Shown piece after piece: positions 46,477-55,205 of a stretch of DNA of 64,000 nt. The notes below the pieces were generated by a model. That model made no database searches and was not told the origin of the DNA. It saw only the letters and a list, made by a program, of their open reading frames with translations. The stretch comes from Paenibacillus alvei DSM 29 (GTDB taxonomy: Bacteria > Bacillota > Bacilli > Paenibacillales > Paenibacillaceae), in NCBI RefSeq assembly GCF_000293805.1, contig NZ_AMBZ01000004.1, forward strand, positions 393,001 to 457,000, read 5' to 3'. The translations under genes were made by a program, and so were the position numbers. Positions within the stretch are counted from its first letter, which is position 1. Each line of letters begins with the position of its first letter.

Positions 46477-47233
46477 GGGCTTTAGCCCGTTGAGTGCGTG
46501 AACCGCACGAAACAAAAAAACCACCGCTATGCGGGTGGAGGGATCGAGGGTTTGACCAACAAGACCATCCCGATAAAATTGAGATGTTCAGGCTCAATGA
46601 AAGGAATGGTCTTAGATGGCAAACAAGAACTATAGTCTAGCTCACACGAAGTGGATGTGCAAATACCACATTGTGTTCACCCCGAAGTATAGAAGAAAAG
46701 AGATCTATAATCAAGTAAGGAGAGACTTGGTTGAAATTTTCAAGCGTTTATGTAAATACAAGGGAGTGGAAATCTTAGAAGGTCACATGATGCCAGATCA
46801 TGTACATATGTTAGTAGCAATTCCTCCAAAAATCTCAGTATCATCATTCATGGGATATCTAAAGGGAAAAAGCTCATTGATGATATTCGAGAAGCATGCA
46901 AGCCTGAAGTATAAATACGGAAATCGGAAATTTTGGGCTGAGGGATACTACGTCAGCACAGTAGGCTTAAATGAAGCAACCGTCGCAAAATATATACGTG
47001 AACAGGAAGCACATGACCAAGCAGTTGATAAACTAAGTGTGAAAGAGTATAAAGATCCATTCAACAGAAACAGTAGCAAGCAAAAGTAAACCAGTTTAAC
47101 TGGTAAGTGAAAGTGACAAGTTACACTGAGCCTGAACAATTTATTTGTCAGGCTAGCGTCTTTAGGCGCAGTTTGGCAACAGGGGGTTATACCCCGAGTA
47201 CAAACCACCCGTTGGACGGGTGGTTTTGATTTA
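46477..47233 (+). mobile_element. IS200/IS605-type element, copy 2 (tandem)
   Basis: Head-to-tail repeat of copy 1 with only scattered differences, including one C missing from the left hairpin. Subterminal hairpins are present at both ends, the right one at 47206-47225. Confidence 0.88.
46616..47089 (+). CDS. tnpA: Y1 (HUH) transposase TnpA, copy 2
   Basis: 157 residues, differing from copy 1 by two residues (I to V near residue 39; E to K near residue 147). HUH motif and catalytic Tyr intact. Confidence 0.95.
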   Translation: MANKNYSLAHTKWMCKYHIVFTPKYRRKEIYNQVRRDLVEIFKRLCKYKGVEILEGHMMPDHVHMLVAIPPKISVSSFMGYLKGKSSLMIFEKHASLKYKYGNRKFWAEGYYVSTVGLNEATVAKYIREQEAHDQAVDKLSVKEYKDPFNRNSSKQK

Positions 47234-47301
47234 ACTAAAGGGCATGATAGCGCAAAGCTATTCATGATAAAATAAAAAAATCGGCAAATTGAGGTTGAGA
47301 G

Positions 47302-47693
47302 ATGATTAATTCTGCTGAAGAATTAGTGGAAATATGGATGAGTACCTGAAAGCGGCATGGGATGATGCACCTTTTGAGGTTTGGTTAGAAGTAATTAATA
47401 AGTACCCTGATATGCGTGAATGGGTAGCACATAATAAATCAATCCAGTTGAGCTAATGGAAATTCTCGTTGACAATGCAGATGAAAGGGTTAGATTTAAC
47501 GTTGCAACTAAAAATCGGCTACCTGAACACCTACAATTAAAACTGGTAAAAGACTCAGATAACTCAGTCAGACAACGGATTGTATATAACAAAAAAGTGA
47601 CCTTTTAAGTTCTAGGTATCTTACTAAACGATGAGGACGAAGAAATACGAACGTTGGCAAAGAACAGAATTGATGAAGGACGATACAAGTAAG
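47302..47693 (+). pseudogene. HEAT-repeat-like protein gene, broken
   Basis: Pieces in different frames join into one repeat protein: M-I-N-S-A-E-E-L-V-E, then E-Y-L-K-A-A-W-D-D-A-P-F-E-V-W-L-E-V-I and M-R-E-W-V-A-H-N-K, then M-E-I-L-V-D-N-A-D-E-R-V-R-F-N-V-A and S-V-R-Q-R-I-V-Y-N-K-K, then V-L-G-I-L-L-N-D-E-D-E-E-I-R. There is a short deletion near 47335, a missing base near the CC at about 47445, and a stop codon (TAA for likely GAA) near 47606. Such short alpha-helical repeat proteins occur in Bacillales genomes. Confidence 0.65.
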
Positions 47694-47827
47694 CATTAAG
47701 CTAACGGGCAGGTTGTGGAACAATTTACTTGTGTTCCAAGGTGATGTTAGATGTAAAATACATAGGAATAGTTTGTGATGAAAAGTAGAATCACTTTATT
47801 CACATATAGATTCAGAGAGGCGAGGAA

Positions 47828-48556
47828 ATGCCAAGAGAGTATAAATTAATTACAGCGGGAACATTCGCTGGTCAAAAACGCATGAAGCTTCATTACTTGG
47901 ACATTGATACTGACCATGTTCTTTGTGGTTCACTCCTCTCTGGATATGAGACTCAACCTAGAGAAGGGGTTAGAGTATGTAAGAGATGTGAAGCCGCATA
48001 CCGAAGAAGAGGCGGTACATTACTACAACCCGTAGATACCGATGCATGGCTGGCTAATACTTATCCAGGTCTAATGGAAGATTTTATAGAAGAAGAAATT
48101 ACGGAGAAGATCTCAGTCATTAAAGAGGGTCATTTAGTAGAAAACATTATCGGCCGATGGTCGGCGGACGCAGTGTATGCACCAGGTGCTATGGAGGATA
48201 CCGAAATCGTATTCAAGCCAAACGGAGATGGTTGGTTGTGCTTTCTCCATCCATTCTCAACAACTGTTGAGAAATTCAAATGGGAAATCGATAATCGGTG
48301 TCTGATGCAAATCAAAGGAACAACTTCAACTTTGCATTATGTCATAGTTGAAGGTGATGAATTATCACTGGAAAATTATTATGACAAACCTTCAGATATG
48401 ATTTTTCGTGACTTAAAAGTAGAAATTAACATAGAGTTCACCCCTCGAGGAAACAATGAGGTGATTACATTTTCAGAGCCATTGTTTTTATCGGACAATC
48501 GATTTGCTTTGGTACATAGAGATATTACAAGACTTGAACCACCATCTTTTGTATAA
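47828..48556 (+). CDS. Hypothetical protein with N-terminal His/Cys cluster
   Basis: 242 residues. The N-terminal ~60 residues contain H-Y-L-D-I-D, V-L-C-G-S and V-C-K-R-C-E-A-A-Y, a possible zinc site (H..C..C-x2-C). The rest is predicted beta-rich with no recognised fold. SD AGAGGCGAGG before ATG 47828. Intact, on the same strand as the upstream broken HEAT-like gene. Confidence 0.6.
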   Translation: MPREYKLITAGTFAGQKRMKLHYLDIDTDHVLCGSLLSGYETQPREGVRVCKRCEAAYRRRGGTLLQPVDTDAWLANTYPGLMEDFIEEEITEKISVIKEGHLVENIIGRWSADAVYAPGAMEDTEIVFKPNGDGWLCFLHPFSTTVEKFKWEIDNRCLMQIKGTTSTLHYVIVEGDELSLENYYDKPSDMIFRDLKVEINIEFTPRGNNEVITFSEPLFLSDNRFALVHRDITRLEPPSFV

Positions 48557-48565
48557 TTGTGGCTG

Positions 48566-48654
48566 AACTAACGGGAAACGATAGCTCAATAAAAACATTA
48601 TTGAAAGGTATCCGGATTCTTGATGGATGCCTTTTCTCAACTAACGGGCAGGTT
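48566..48654. repeat. Short dispersed repeats with CTAACGGG core
   Basis: AACTAACGGGAAACGATAG at 48566 recurs almost exactly at 50986-51010, including the following TTCAAT/CTCAAT. A second form, CTAACGGGCAGGTT, lies at 47702-47715 and 48641-48654. All four copies are in island 2 between genes. Confidence 0.6.
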
Positions 48655-48771
48655 AGCATGATCATCACTTTTAAATTGAATAAAAGGTTAGAAACTATGA
48701 AGCTTTGAAGGCAGATTAATACCAACATATGGTATAATGAAACATGATTTTATCATAAAGGTGAGGTTTTA

Positions 48772-49377
48772 TTGGACACAAATAGAGGTTCGACAAACAT
48801 ATCTATTTTAGTATTATCGCTATTAAGTGGTTTAATTGTAATTTTGACTTCTGTATTTCAATGGACTTTAGTGGATGTACTTACTCCTTTTTTAATGCCG
48901 ATTATCTGGTTTATAGTTTTTGCTGTTTTTCTAATCACTTTGATAGTTTCAATTATTGTCCTAATAAGAGGAAAGTTGTGGAAGCCATTTTCAATCCATA
49001 TTATTGCACTGATTTTTTACTTCTTCTTTCCAGTTACGCAAACTGTAATAAACCTTGATTATAGGTTGAATAAAGAAGTAAGACTAGAAGTTATTAAACT
49101 AATTGAGTCAAAAGCATTAGTGCCAAATGTCTCGTATAATGACTCTATCATTCATTTACCGAAAGAGTTTAAACACCTTTCAAAAGGTGGAGGGGATATT
49201 ATGATTGAAAAAGAAGGTAAAAAGGTGCTTTTCTTAACTTTTCGTGGGGTTCTTGACAACTTTTCTGGGTTCATATATTCGTCAGATGACCAAAAGCCGC
49301 AACAAGTGGATTTTGGGGGAGACTATAAGGAAATTAAGCGCATGGGAAAAAACTGGTTTTGGGCAAGTTCTTATTAA
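48772..49377 (+). CDS. Membrane protein of unknown function
   Basis: 201 residues from TTG 48772 (SD AAAGGTGAGG; extended -10 TGGTATAAT at 48730-48738). Three hydrophobic segments at about 8-30, 36-65 and 72-92, then a soluble C-terminal ~105 residues with L-P-K-E-F-K-H-L and I-M-I-E-K-E-G-K-K-V-L-F-L-T-F. No family recognised. AT-rich codon use compared with backbone genes, consistent with transfer. Confidence 0.6.
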   Translation: MDTNRGSTNISILVLSLLSGLIVILTSVFQWTLVDVLTPFLMPIIWFIVFAVFLITLIVSIIVLIRGKLWKPFSIHIIALIFYFFFPVTQTVINLDYRLNKEVRLEVIKLIESKALVPNVSYNDSIIHLPKEFKHLSKGGGDIMIEKEGKKVLFLTFRGVLDNFSGFIYSSDDQKPQQVDFGGDYKEIKRMGKNWFWASSY

Positions 49378-49468
49378 AAGTAAAAATTGGAATAAGAAAA
49401 CCATTTCATTATAAGGAGTGAACTATAACCCCATTTATGGACAGTATTAAAAGACGGTTACTATAGTC

Positions 49469-50360
49469 TTAAGCAGTTAGAAGGTGGCTTCTGAATTCAT
49501 CAGGAGTCATCTTCTTTAATGTCCATTGGTAACGTTCAGATTTGTAGTAGGTCATGTACTCATTGACTCGTAGACGCAGCTCTTTAAGTGATTTACAGTC
49601 CTTGTAGTTAAGCTCATCCTTCATATGGCCAAAGAACGTCTCCATGGACGCATTGTCCCAGCAGTTTCCCTTACGAGACATCGACTGTTTAAATCCAGCT
49701 TTGGCGATAAGGAGGGGGTTTAGGGTGCGTATAGTGCATACCTTGGTCGGAATGGAAGATGGTGTCGGGATGAATATTGCCGTCCAGTCGTTTGAGTAAG
49801 CGAGTCATTGTCTGTTCAACCAAGGATAACTCCAATGTAGAAGAGAGATAGTGCGCCAAAATCTGCTTCGAAGGCACCATCCTTCACACAAGAAAGATAC
49901 GCACACTGACCGCTGTCATAGCGTATGTATGTGATGTCTGTAAGGAAGACTTTCTCTGATTCTCCTTGATCAAACTGACGCTCTAGAGGATTGGGACATG
50001 TACGATGTTCCTGAGTCGCTTTAGCCATCTTGCGATAGGGATTAGCTTGACGGATCGTAGCTACTAACCCGAACTTACGCATGATGCGACGGATCTTTTT
50101 ATGATTCATGACAACGCCATTCAATTTCTCCAACCTCATTTTGATAACCAATGCGCCTATTTTTCCGTTCAACGATTCAAAATGCTCCTTAATAAGCTGA
50201 AAGTCGTATTGATCGGCTGTCTCTCGTAGTTGGCGAGCCTCTTCAGCTGCACCAACGGTAATAGCCGCTTGTACTTACTTCGGCAATCTGACATAGATAA
50301 CGTGTTACTCGTCGTAAATCATGCTTTCGAATTGTTTGATTAATGAGTTGAAAGCGCTCG
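49469..50360 (-). pseudogene. IS3-family OrfB transposase, frameshifted
   Basis: Minus-strand fragments cover the whole DDE transposase: E-R-F-Q-L-I-N-Q-T-I-R-K-H near the N-terminus, F-L-T-D-I-T-Y-I (first D), F-H-S-D-Q-G-M-H-Y (second D), N-C-W-D-N-A-S-M-E-T-F-F (E), and the C-terminal E-R-Y-Q-W-T-L-K-K-M-T-P. Breaks lie near 50255, 49885 and 49700-49730. All catalytic residues survive but not in one frame. Confidence 0.82.
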
Positions 50361-50429
50361 GAGGGGGTCAACTCCTTACTGTTTCTCCTTTCGAGCGCTT
50401 CTAGCTTTTTTAAAAGCTCGTTCTCCGCT

Positions 50430-50804
50430 TCGAGGAGTTTAATCCGAGATTCTGCTTGTTTTAGTTTCTCTTCTGCTTATGATTCCGTTTTTGATCGTGC
50501 CCGTACTTCCTATGCCTCTGCACTCTTCTAGCAAGCCAGCCTCACCGTACTTAGCGTAGGTCTCCCTCCAGCGATAGAGGCTCTCTGTAGGTATTCTCTG
50601 ACCGATAAGTTCGATACTAAAGCCTGCTTTCAAGAAAATCTCCATTGGTGGCTCTCCTGCTTGGTTAGCGTGCACTGCTGCGAGCTTAAAGGCTGGAACA
50701 TACGAGATGTTCCTCCCCGATACGCGGCTTACGTTCAGATTGGACTCCAACAGCCTAATCTCCGTTTCAGTAAATCCTGTTCTAGTTTTTCTCATGATGT
50801 TCAT
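50430..50804 (-). pseudogene. IS3-family OrfA (HTH protein), frameshifted
   Basis: Starts M-N-I-M-R-K-T-R-T-G-F with a GGGGAATG SD, and contains a helix-turn-helix region ending S-L-Y-R-W-R-E-T-Y-A-K-Y-G. The frame breaks near 50475; the expected leucine-zipper part (A-E-E-K-L-K-Q-A-E-S-R-I-K-L-L-E-A-E-N) continues in another frame toward 50400. Confidence 0.75.
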
Positions 50805-50888
50805 TCCCCGTGATAGTATGATTAAAACACAAAACCCGTAAGAGGTCACTTTTTTCAAGTGTGCATCTTACGGGTTACAGTTCAGGAG

Positions 50889-51660
50889 TGGCTTGTCTTT
50901 ATATACTGATATATACTTTGTGGTCGAACTGTACTTCATGCTTAGATACCTTACGGCCATATCGTAGGTAAAGTACGGATCATTAAACTAACGGGAAACG
51001 ATAGTTCAATCACCATAATAACTAAAACTTTTTACAAACTCATAATGTAATTGTAAATAAACAAAAGGATGGATAGAGACACAGACGTATTCTGAAAGTT
51101 CTATCCATTCTTCTTTTACTAATAAAATGTCTAACATTATATCTAATCACATATAATTATTGACTATATTGGACTCCTTCTATCTTGTGATAAAATGTAT
51201 TTCCCTTGGCTCTATTCGTTTTTTCAGTAGGGACTGGTGATATTTATAATTTTGCATCTTTTTCACTCTCGTTTGTTCTATAAATCTTAAGTATAACCTT
51301 ATCTACACCAGATACATTTACATCAACGATTGTCATTTTGTCAATATCGAATTGATTGTCAGTGATGTTTTCATAACTGTCAGCATTTTGAATTACATTG
51401 TGACTGCACCATCTATCGCAACACAATCTAACTGTGATGCCTATATCTATTAGTAGGTGATAAGTGAAATTAATTCATTAAATATGTTTCTATATAAAAC
51501 ATAAAACTCTAATTTTGTCCAAGCTACTATTCAGGCTAATGAAGCCACTATATAATTGAAGATAAAGTCCTTCAGATATAGTGGTCTGACATCAAACCTG
51601 ATTTATACGATCAGGAATAATACTGAATACTGCCTGCATATAAAATAGGCACGCCCAAAG
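50889..51660. other. AT-rich intergenic region with a possible gene fragment
   Basis: Mostly non-coding. A minus-strand 60-codon open frame at 51244-51426 (start L-C-C-D-R-W-C-S-H-N) has no SD and no recognised family; it may be the end of a lost gene. A hairpin at about 51065-51113 (GGATGGATAGA pairing with TCTATCCATTC) could terminate minus-strand transcription. One copy of the dispersed CTAACGGG repeat is at 50986-51010. Confidence 0.4.
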
Positions 51661-51672
51661 TACCGAACTGAC

Positions 51673-51702
51673 TTGACAATGGTCTCGTCCGTTTGGTATT
51701 TT
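51673..51702 (+). promoter_or_regulatory. Sigma-A promoter of the heat-shock operon
   Basis: TTGACA (51673-51678), 18-nt spacer, TATTTT (51697-51702), directly upstream of the CIRCE operator. Confidence 0.65.
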
Positions 51703-51713
51703 TGTATTAACGG

Positions 51714-51740
51714 TTAGCACTCGACGCTGATGAGTGCTAA
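51714..51740 (+). promoter_or_regulatory. CIRCE operator (HrcA binding site)
   Basis: Perfect consensus TTAGCACTC, 9-nt spacer, GAGTGCTAA, 37 nt before the hrcA start. HrcA bound here represses the operon; GroE-type chaperonin availability usually sets HrcA activity. Confidence 0.97.
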
Positions 51741-51777
51741 CGACTACAGCCAGAACATTCACGAGGAGGGAATGCGC

Positions 51778-52805
51778 ATGTTGACGGAACGCCAACGTAT
51801 GATTTTGAACGCCATCATAGATGATTATATCCGTTTTGCGGAGCCTGTAGGTTCCCGCAGCATTTCCAAGCGCGGCGATGTCGGATTTAGTCCGGCAACT
51901 ATTCGCAATGAAATGGCCGACTTGGAAGAGCTTGGGTTCTTGGAGCAGCCGCATACGTCTGCAGGGCGCATTCCTTCTCAAAAGGGATATCGCTACTACG
52001 TCGACAACTTAGTCCAGTTGGAAAGGTTGTCGGGTGAAGAAGTCAGCCGATTGAAATCCGCGTTCGCGGAAAAATAACGGCAATGGAAGAAATCGTGCAG
52101 CATACGGCTTCGATATTATCGCAGATGACAAACTATACGTCGATTGCGCTTGGCCCGGAAGTATTTGAAGCTTCCTTCCGCCATTTTCAGCTGCTTCCGC
52201 TGAATGAGGATACAGCAGTCGCAATTGTTGTAACCAATACAGGACATGTAGAGAATAAGACAGTGCCAATTCCGCCGGGAATATCGGTGTCGGAGCTGGA
52301 ACAGGTTGTCAACTTGCTGAACGCGAAACTTGTCGGCGTTCCTTTATATAAGCTTCGTTCTCAATTGTATACCGAAGTGGGAAATGAGATGGGCAGATAT
52401 GTTTCTCATGTGCAAGAGCTAATGACGCTTGTTGAAAGTGTGCTCGTTGGTGAAGACAATCACCGCGAGGTGTTCTTGAGCGGTACAACGAATATGCTGG
52501 CACAGCCTGAATTCAAGGATGTCGACAAAATTAAGACGATCTGGGAGCTTTTAGAGGAAACGCCAACGCTCATTAAAGTCGTCGGCAGCGCGCCAACCGG
52601 GATTCAAGTCCGAATTGGGCAAGAGAATCCGCATGAGGCGATTGCCAACTGCAGCTTAGTTACAGCGACTTATACCATTGACGGACAGACACTTGGAACG
52701 ATAGGCGTATTAGGTCCGACGCGCATGGAGTATGCGAAGGTTATTAACTTGATGAACCATTTGTCGAATCAATTTGCGCTGCTTTCGCAGCGCTCGAATA
52801 AATAA
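51778..52805 (+). CDS. hrcA: Heat-inducible repressor HrcA (interrupted by a single-base frameshift)
   Basis: From ATG 51778 (SD GAGGAGGG 7 nt upstream). The N-terminal winged helix ([32 protein letters not shown]) is followed by a stop at 52075-52077. The remainder continues in another frame from 52083 with the dimerisation and insert domains, to R-S-N-K. Adding one A to the A5 run at 52070-52074 yields I-T-A-M-E-E-I across the join and a 342-residue protein, the expected HrcA length (343 in B. subtilis). First gene of the heat-shock operon; represses it through CIRCE. As written the gene is broken. Confidence 0.93.
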
Positions 52806-52831
52806 GGTAGCAGGGAAAAGGAGGCGTCGTC

Positions 52832-54427
52832 ATGACTCAAGCAAGCGGACATGTGCAAGAGACCGATGAGCGTTATGCGACGCTTCTCAATAATGCAGGG
52901 GCTGTTCGCGCCTTGTGCGCAGCAGTAGAAGGAACGCTTGGGCCTAAGGGGCTCGACGTCATGCTCGTTGGAGGCGACGGAGAGGTTATTATCACGAATG
53001 ATGGGGTTACGATCTTAGAAAAGATGGACGTGTCCCACCCGGCGGCCAAGCTGCTCATTCAGGTGGCTCGAGCACAACAACATGAAGTAGGCGACGGTAC
53101 GACCACGGCTACTGTGCTCGCTGGTGCGCTCGTGCAAGAAGGGGTAGCTCAGGTGACACGGGGTGTTCCAGCCGCAAAGGTTGTTACTGGGCTGATGCAC
53201 GGCATTTCTGCTGCTTGCGAAGAACTCCGTCATCGGGCGGTACCGCTTGAAGGATGGAATGATGAGCGGCTTTACCGAGCCGTACATATTGCAGGACGAG
53301 AGCAGGACGATATTGTGAAGCTCGTACTGGAAGCCGGACAGGCGGTAGGCTGGGAACAGCTAAAGCAGCCGAATTATCGGTATGCAGACAGCATTGTCGC
53401 ACATGAGAAGGCTGTCAATGAGTGGTTCCATGGCGTGATGCTCAAGCAGAAGCCACTGCAGCGGGATTGGTTGCCGGAGCGCTTGAACTGCCGCGTTCTC
53501 GTATTGCAGGACAGTCTGGAGCCGGTGTCGCTCGACGAACAGCTTCTCACGACAGAAGCGGGTTTTCAGCAGTATATGGCAGAACAGGCTCGTTTCATGC
53601 AAATGCTTGAGCAACTGCATGAGCTTGGTGTAGGCTTCATCGTGCTGGAGCGTGGAATTCATCCGGATGCGGAACAATATTGTTTGGATCACGATATGAT
53701 GGTCGTGCAGCGAGTGAGCCGTGAGGATATCATGCGGGTCTGCCGTCTGAGCGGCGCCAAGCCGCTGAAGCGTACCGCGCTAGCGAAGCAGCGGGACGTG
53801 CTTGAGCCATTGCTCGGGCGCACCGCTTGCGTTCGCTACGATGAGCGCCTGGAGCGCGTACGGCTGTATGCCCCGGCAGCGCCGGGCCACACAGCCCGGA
53901 ACGCCGAAGCCGGCTCCGTCCCGGATCCGGCTTCGGCGCCGCAGCGCCCGCAGGTGACGCTCATCGTTGGCGCAAGCACGCGCGAGGTGGTGGGCGAGCG
54001 AGCGCGCATCGCCCAAGATGCAGCCTCCGCGCTGCAGGCCGCCATTCAGGGCGGCGTGCTTCCAGGCGGAGGCACCACAGAGGTAGCGCTCGCCTATCGG
54101 CTGGAGCGCTACCGCGAGAGTGTGCGCGGCATGGAGGCATTCGGCATCGCTGCCGTTGCTCAGGCACTGCGCAAGCCGATGGCGCAGATCGTACTCAATG
54201 CCGGCTTCAACCCGCTTGAGAAGCTGGAGGAAGCGCGTGCAGCACAAATTGCTTCGAACAATGATGCAATTGGCATTGACTGCGATTCAGGAGCGCTGCT
54301 CGATTATGCACAAGCTGGCATTTATGATCCAGCGGCAGTCAAGCTTCATGCGCTGCGTGCAGCAGGAGAAGTAGCTGCTGCAGTGCTTCGCATACATACC
54401 GTGATTAAGATGAGAGCACAAACCTGA
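52832..54427 (+). CDS. Group III (archaeal-type) chaperonin
   Basis: 531 residues. Resembles TCP-1/thermosome chaperonins rather than Gro[14 protein letters not shown] (about 30-41), [11 protein letters not shown] (about 54), [20 protein letters not shown] (about 86), and in the C-terminal equatorial part [13 protein letters not shown] and P-G-G-G-T-T-E-V. A Pro/Ala/Gly-rich, GC-rich stretch (about 349-372) interrupts the domain. Archaeal-like group III chaperonins are known in some Firmicutes (e.g. Carboxydothermus), encoded in the dnaK operon without a GroES partner; that context is reproduced here between hrcA and grpE. SD AAAGGAGG. Predicted to be an ATP-driven folding chamber with a built-in lid. 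Confidence 0.88.
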   Translation: MTQASGHVQETDERYATLLNNAGAVRALCAAVEGTLGPKGLDVMLVGGDGEVIITNDGVTILEKMDVSHPAAKLLIQVARAQQHEVGDGTTTATVLAGALVQEGVAQVTRGVPAAKVVTGLMHGISAACEELRHRAVPLEGWNDERLYRAVHIAGREQDDIVKLVLEAGQAVGWEQLKQPNYRYADSIVAHEKAVNEWFHGVMLKQKPLQRDWLPERLNCRVLVLQDSLEPVSLDEQLLTTEAGFQQYMAEQARFMQMLEQLHELGVGFIVLERGIHPDAEQYCLDHDMMVVQRVSREDIMRVCRLSGAKPLKRTALAKQRDVLEPLLGRTACVRYDERLERVRLYAPAAPGHTARNAEAGSVPDPASAPQRPQVTLIVGASTREVVGERARIAQDAASALQAAIQGGVLPGGGTTEVALAYRLERYRESVRGMEAFGIAAVAQALRKPMAQIVLNAGFNPLEKLEEARAAQIASNNDAIGIDCDSGALLDYAQAGIYDPAAVKLHALRAAGEVAAAVLRIHTVIKMRAQT

Positions 54428-54512
54428 TTCGTGACCTCATCACTTGATGATAGGTAACAATGTAAAGTTACTATAAATGAAGGCTTTGAACTATAAAGGG
54501 GAGGTGAAGGGG

Positions 54513-55118
54513 TTGAACCCAGAACAAGAAGAAAGCATCACTACTGAAACGATGAATGAAGAGGCGGCACAAGCTGCCCATGATCATACTGAAGACACTT
54601 CAGCTTCTGAGAACGCGGCAGCGGAATCGGGCGAAGGGAATACTTCTTCAAGCGAAGGTGCAGTGGAGGATGCTGAACTTGCCAAAGCAAAAGCAGAGGC
54701 TGAGGAATATCAGCAGCGCTATCTGCGCGCACAGGCGGATTTCGATAATTTCCGCCGCCGCACGTTGAAGGAGAAGGAAGATTTCGCAAAGTACGCATCC
54801 GCAAAGCTCGTTACCGAGCTGCTGCCGGTGCTTGATAACTTCGAGCGCGCGCTTGCAACTGAACAAGCGTCTAGCGAGGCTGAATCATTCATTAAAGGTG
54901 TAGACATGATTTTCCGCCAATTAGGCCAAGTGCTGGAGCAGGAAGGTGTGAAGCCGATGGAAGCTGTCGGTCAGCCTTTCAATCCAGAATTCCATCAAGC
55001 GGTAATGACAGTCGACACAGATGAATATGAAGAAGGCGTCGTTGTCGAAGAATTGCAAAAGGGCTACATGCTGAAGGACAAAGTACTGCGTCCGGCAATG
55101 GTCAAAGTTAGTGGATAA
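54513..55118 (+). CDS. grpE: GrpE nucleotide exchange factor
   Basis: About 201 residues from TTG 54513 (AGGGGAGGTG six bases upstream; an ATG at 54477 gives an extension without SD). Acidic, Ala/Glu/Ser-rich N-terminus, long helix around E-Y-Q-Q-R-Y-L-R-A-Q-A-D-F-D-N-F-R-R-R, and the C-terminal beta wing with P-F-N-P-E-F-H-Q-A-V. Releases ADP from DnaK. Located between the chaperonin and dnaK. Confidence 0.94.
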   Translation: MNPEQEESITTETMNEEAAQAAHDHTEDTSASENAAAESGEGNTSSSEGAVEDAELAKAKAEAEEYQQRYLRAQADFDNFRRRTLKEKEDFAKYASAKLVTELLPVLDNFERALATEQASSEAESFIKGVDMIFRQLGQVLEQEGVKPMEAVGQPFNPEFHQAVMTVDTDEYEEGVVVEELQKGYMLKDKVLRPAMVKVSG

Positions 55119-55205
55119 ACGTGAACGTACAAGCTGGGTAAACACCGCATTTGTATGGACACATCAATTTAGAGATTGCATGTTAAGTTAGAGGAGGAAA
55201 TACTC

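Larger units (their letters stand above)
49419..50884 (-). mobile_element. Decayed IS3-family insertion sequence with 4-bp target duplication
   Basis: Ends TGAACTATAACCCC (49419) and, inverted, TGAACTGTAACCCG (50884) form imperfect inverted repeats. Both sides are flanked by GGAG (49415-49418 and 50885-50888), a target duplication of a size usual for IS3. Inside, minus-strand orfA and orfB are recognisable but carry at least four frame breaks. Confidence 0.88.
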
